Positions 62,642 to 64,000 of a DNA stretch of 64,000 nt are shown here, one piece after another. The notes under the pieces were generated by a model that was not told where the DNA came from, did no database searches, and was given only the letters and a program-made list of their open reading frames with translations. Each line of letters begins with the position of its first letter. The stretch's first letter is position 1. Made by a program: the position numbers and the translations under genes. The stretch comes from Cupriavidus sp. (GTDB lineage: Bacteria > Pseudomonadota > Gammaproteobacteria > Burkholderiales > Burkholderiaceae): assembly GCA_031180665.1 (NCBI GenBank), contig JAPSLP010000003.1, positions 124,001 through 188,000 on the forward strand, in the 5' to 3' direction.

Positions 62642-63505
62642 ATGCACTCCAACCCTGCGGCAAAATCCCTGGCCAATCTTCTGGCGGCCCGAGACCGAAG
62701 TCTTGTCATCCCCGGCTCGTATGATGCGTTCAGCGCAATGCTGGTGCGGGAGGCCGGCTTCGACGCCGTCTACATTGGCAGTTACGCCACCGCCGCAGCC
62801 GGGCATGGCTTGCCCGACGTCGGCGTGCTGACGCTGGACCAGCTCTGTGGGCATGCGGCCAGCGTTGCGCAGGCCGTGGACGTCCCCGTGATCGCCGACG
62901 CCGAAGGTGGATTCTTCGATCCTGCCAACATTTGGCGCACCGTGCGAGCGTTCGAGAGGAGTGGTGTGGCGGCGATTCACATCGAAGACCATGCCGGCGG
63001 AAAACATACCGACCTGCCGCAACGGCTGATTCCTCTCGAAATCATGCTGCAACGTTTGAAGGCCGCACTCGATGCGAGGCAGAGCAAGGACTTCATCATC
63101 ATCGCGCGCACGGACGCCATTTGGGCGCTTCGCGACGAACAGGAAGCGATCCGTCGCTTGAACGCGTTTGCCGAAGTCGGTATCGAGTACTTTTTTGCCA
63201 ATGGTGCGACCCCCGATGTGTTGCGCCGCTTGAGAAAGCACATCCCAGGCAAGATCATCACGATTCATCTGCCGACCGTGACCGATCGTTCCGAGTGGGA
63301 TGGTGCGGCAGATCTGGTCATCGACTACGGCTTCTGCCTGCAAGTCGTCGCGAAGGCCTTGAAGGAAGCTCTGACGGCATATCGGCAGTCACCGCTGTCC
63401 GGCAAGACCGACCCGTATCTCGAGCATGTCGACGCATTCGAGGACCGGCTCGGGTATCGGCAGTTCACCGCTCGGGCGAACCACTACGCGGCCATGGCGA
63501 CCTGA
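62642..63505 (+). CDS. PEP-mutase / isocitrate-lyase superfamily protein
   Basis: 287 residues from the ATG at 62642 (GAGG seven bases before). TIM-barrel markers: LVIPGSYDAFSAMLVREAGF, VYIGSYATAAAGHGLPDVG, PVIADAEGGFFDPANIWRTV, IHIEDHAGGKHTDLPQRLIP and FIIIARTDA. In isocitrate and methylisocitrate lyases the gating loop is KxCGH with a catalytic Cys; here residues 118-126 read AGGKHTDLP, with no Cys. A hydrolase, decarboxylase or mutase activity is thus as likely as a lyase. It follows the hydratase pair and should act on its product. Confidence 0.87.
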   Translation: MHSNPAAKSLANLLAARDRSLVIPGSYDAFSAMLVREAGFDAVYIGSYATAAAGHGLPDVGVLTLDQLCGHAASVAQAVDVPVIADAEGGFFDPANIWRTVRAFERSGVAAIHIEDHAGGKHTDLPQRLIPLEIMLQRLKAALDARQSKDFIIIARTDAIWALRDEQEAIRRLNAFAEVGIEYFFANGATPDVLRRLRKHIPGKIITIHLPTVTDRSEWDGAADLVIDYGFCLQVVAKALKEALTAYRQSPLSGKTDPYLEHVDAFEDRLGYRQFTARANHYAAMAT

Positions 63506-63819
63506 GCGCCCCCGCTGCGCGGGCTGAGCTGGGTTACCTGGCCGGCCCAGTCCTGCTTTCGGCAGCGCCCCCCACACGCTTGGTGGGATCCACTCGGTTT
63601 CCTTTCCGTCCCGACTGCGCGACGCATGCAGCCTGCGTGATGAGGGCGGCCCGCCAAGCCGCTTGAAACCGGCAATCTGTTCCACTCCTTCACAGCTGCT
63701 ATGCCGCCCTGCTGATGGTTTCCGGGGTCGCGCTCGCGCAAACTGACGCACGCTGGAAAGGAGCATCGGCTATCTCCTTTGCGCGCCTAGAACGAGATCA
63801 ATCCCGGAGACATGCCACC
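63506..63819. other. Intergenic region before the MFS gene
   Basis: 314 bases without a supported gene. CGGAGA lies 10-15 bases before the transporter ATG. No terminator hairpin is evident after the lyase-family gene. Confidence 0.5.
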
Positions 63820-64000
63820 ATGCAATACGCCACACCTGCGGCGCTACAGGCGCCCGAGCCAGACCAAGAGGCCGCGATTTTCCGCAAACTGAATCTGCGT
63901 ATCATTCCCTTCCTGTTTGCCTGCTACGTGGTCGCCTATCTGGACCGCATCAATATCGGCTTCGTCAAACTGCAGATGCAGGACAGCCTCCAGTTCAGCG
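63820..64000 (+). CDS. MFS transporter, N-terminal part (gene continues beyond window)
   Basis: The first 60 codons are present: MQYATPAALQAPEPDQEAAI, FRKLNLRIIPFLFACYVVAY, and LDRINIGFVKLQMQDSL. This is the N-terminus of the anion:cation symporter (ACS/phthalate-type) subfamily of MFS, with helix 1 and the YLDRINIGF loop. Members import organic acids. Lying after the hydratase and lyase-family genes, it probably carries their substrate. It is incomplete at the right edge. Confidence 0.88.
   Translation, partial: MQYATPAALQAPEPDQEAAIFRKLNLRIIPFLFACYVVAYLDRINIGFVKLQMQDSLQFS

Overview
The window is GC-rich bacterial chromosome. Its gene content points to a beta-proteobacterium of the order Burkholderiales (Cupriavidus / Bordetella / Achromobacter / Ralstonia type). 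The clues are two Bug-type (tripartite tricarboxylate) solute receptors, a beta-proteobacterial trimeric porin, many LysR regulators, a FecI/FecR/TonB-receptor operon with DUF3649/PepSY/DUF3325 partners, and Burkholderiales-style REP repeats. I cannot assign a genus from the sequence. No rRNA, tRNA or CRISPR array was seen.

Left part. Positions 1-8357 (minus strand) hold three tightly packed genes for very large proteins of unknown function. The last one runs off the left edge as an uninterrupted frame of 1179 codons; the first carries a DUF6603-like region. Positions 8.7-16.0 kb (minus strand) form an iron-uptake regulon: a Fur box, a FecI-type sigma factor, a FecR-type anti-sigma, a TonB receptor with an N-terminal signalling domain, then DUF4198, DUF3649, PepSY and DUF3325 genes. 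Two REP copies flank or interrupt this block. A LysR / EamA-transporter divergent pair (16.3-18.2 kb) and a three-subunit PaoABC-like molybdenum aldehyde oxidoreductase (18.3-22.3 kb) follow. Next come an orphan sensor kinase, a luciferase-like oxidoreductase, a translationally coupled lipid-kinase / metallophosphoesterase pair and a chloroperoxidase-type hydrolase.

Middle part. An alkB gene is cut short at about 29.0 kb by the truncated end of an ISNCY-type transposase. Decayed sequence and a zinc-ribbon hypothetical gene lie beyond it. From 31.6 to 42.4 kb there is an AT-richer catabolic block: porin, acyl-CoA dehydrogenase, MDR oxidoreductase, AtuA-family protein, enoyl-CoA hydratase, CoA-transferase and Bug receptor, with a divergent LysR gene and a nearby cupin. 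The minus-strand order suggests uptake, CoA activation, dehydrogenation and hydration of a carboxylic acid. Its right border is marked by gene fragments (DUF1348 tail, frameshifted nitronate monooxygenase).

Right part. An HxlR regulator faces an operon of acyl-CoA synthetase, an SDR protein lacking catalytic Ser/Tyr, and a HCCA-isomerase-like protein. Two overlapping LysR genes converge on an operon with a split TPP decarboxylase, an aldehyde dehydrogenase, a Bug receptor and an FAD 2-hydroxyacid dehydrogenase. Together these could shorten an imported 2-hydroxyacid by one carbon. A catalase, an MHS-type transporter and a cupin dioxygenase follow. The window closes with a LysR gene divergent from a SnoaL-like gene, DUF2798, and a hydratase cassette (LeuC-like plus LeuD-like) joined to a PEP-mutase/isocitrate-lyase-superfamily protein and the start of an MFS transporter.
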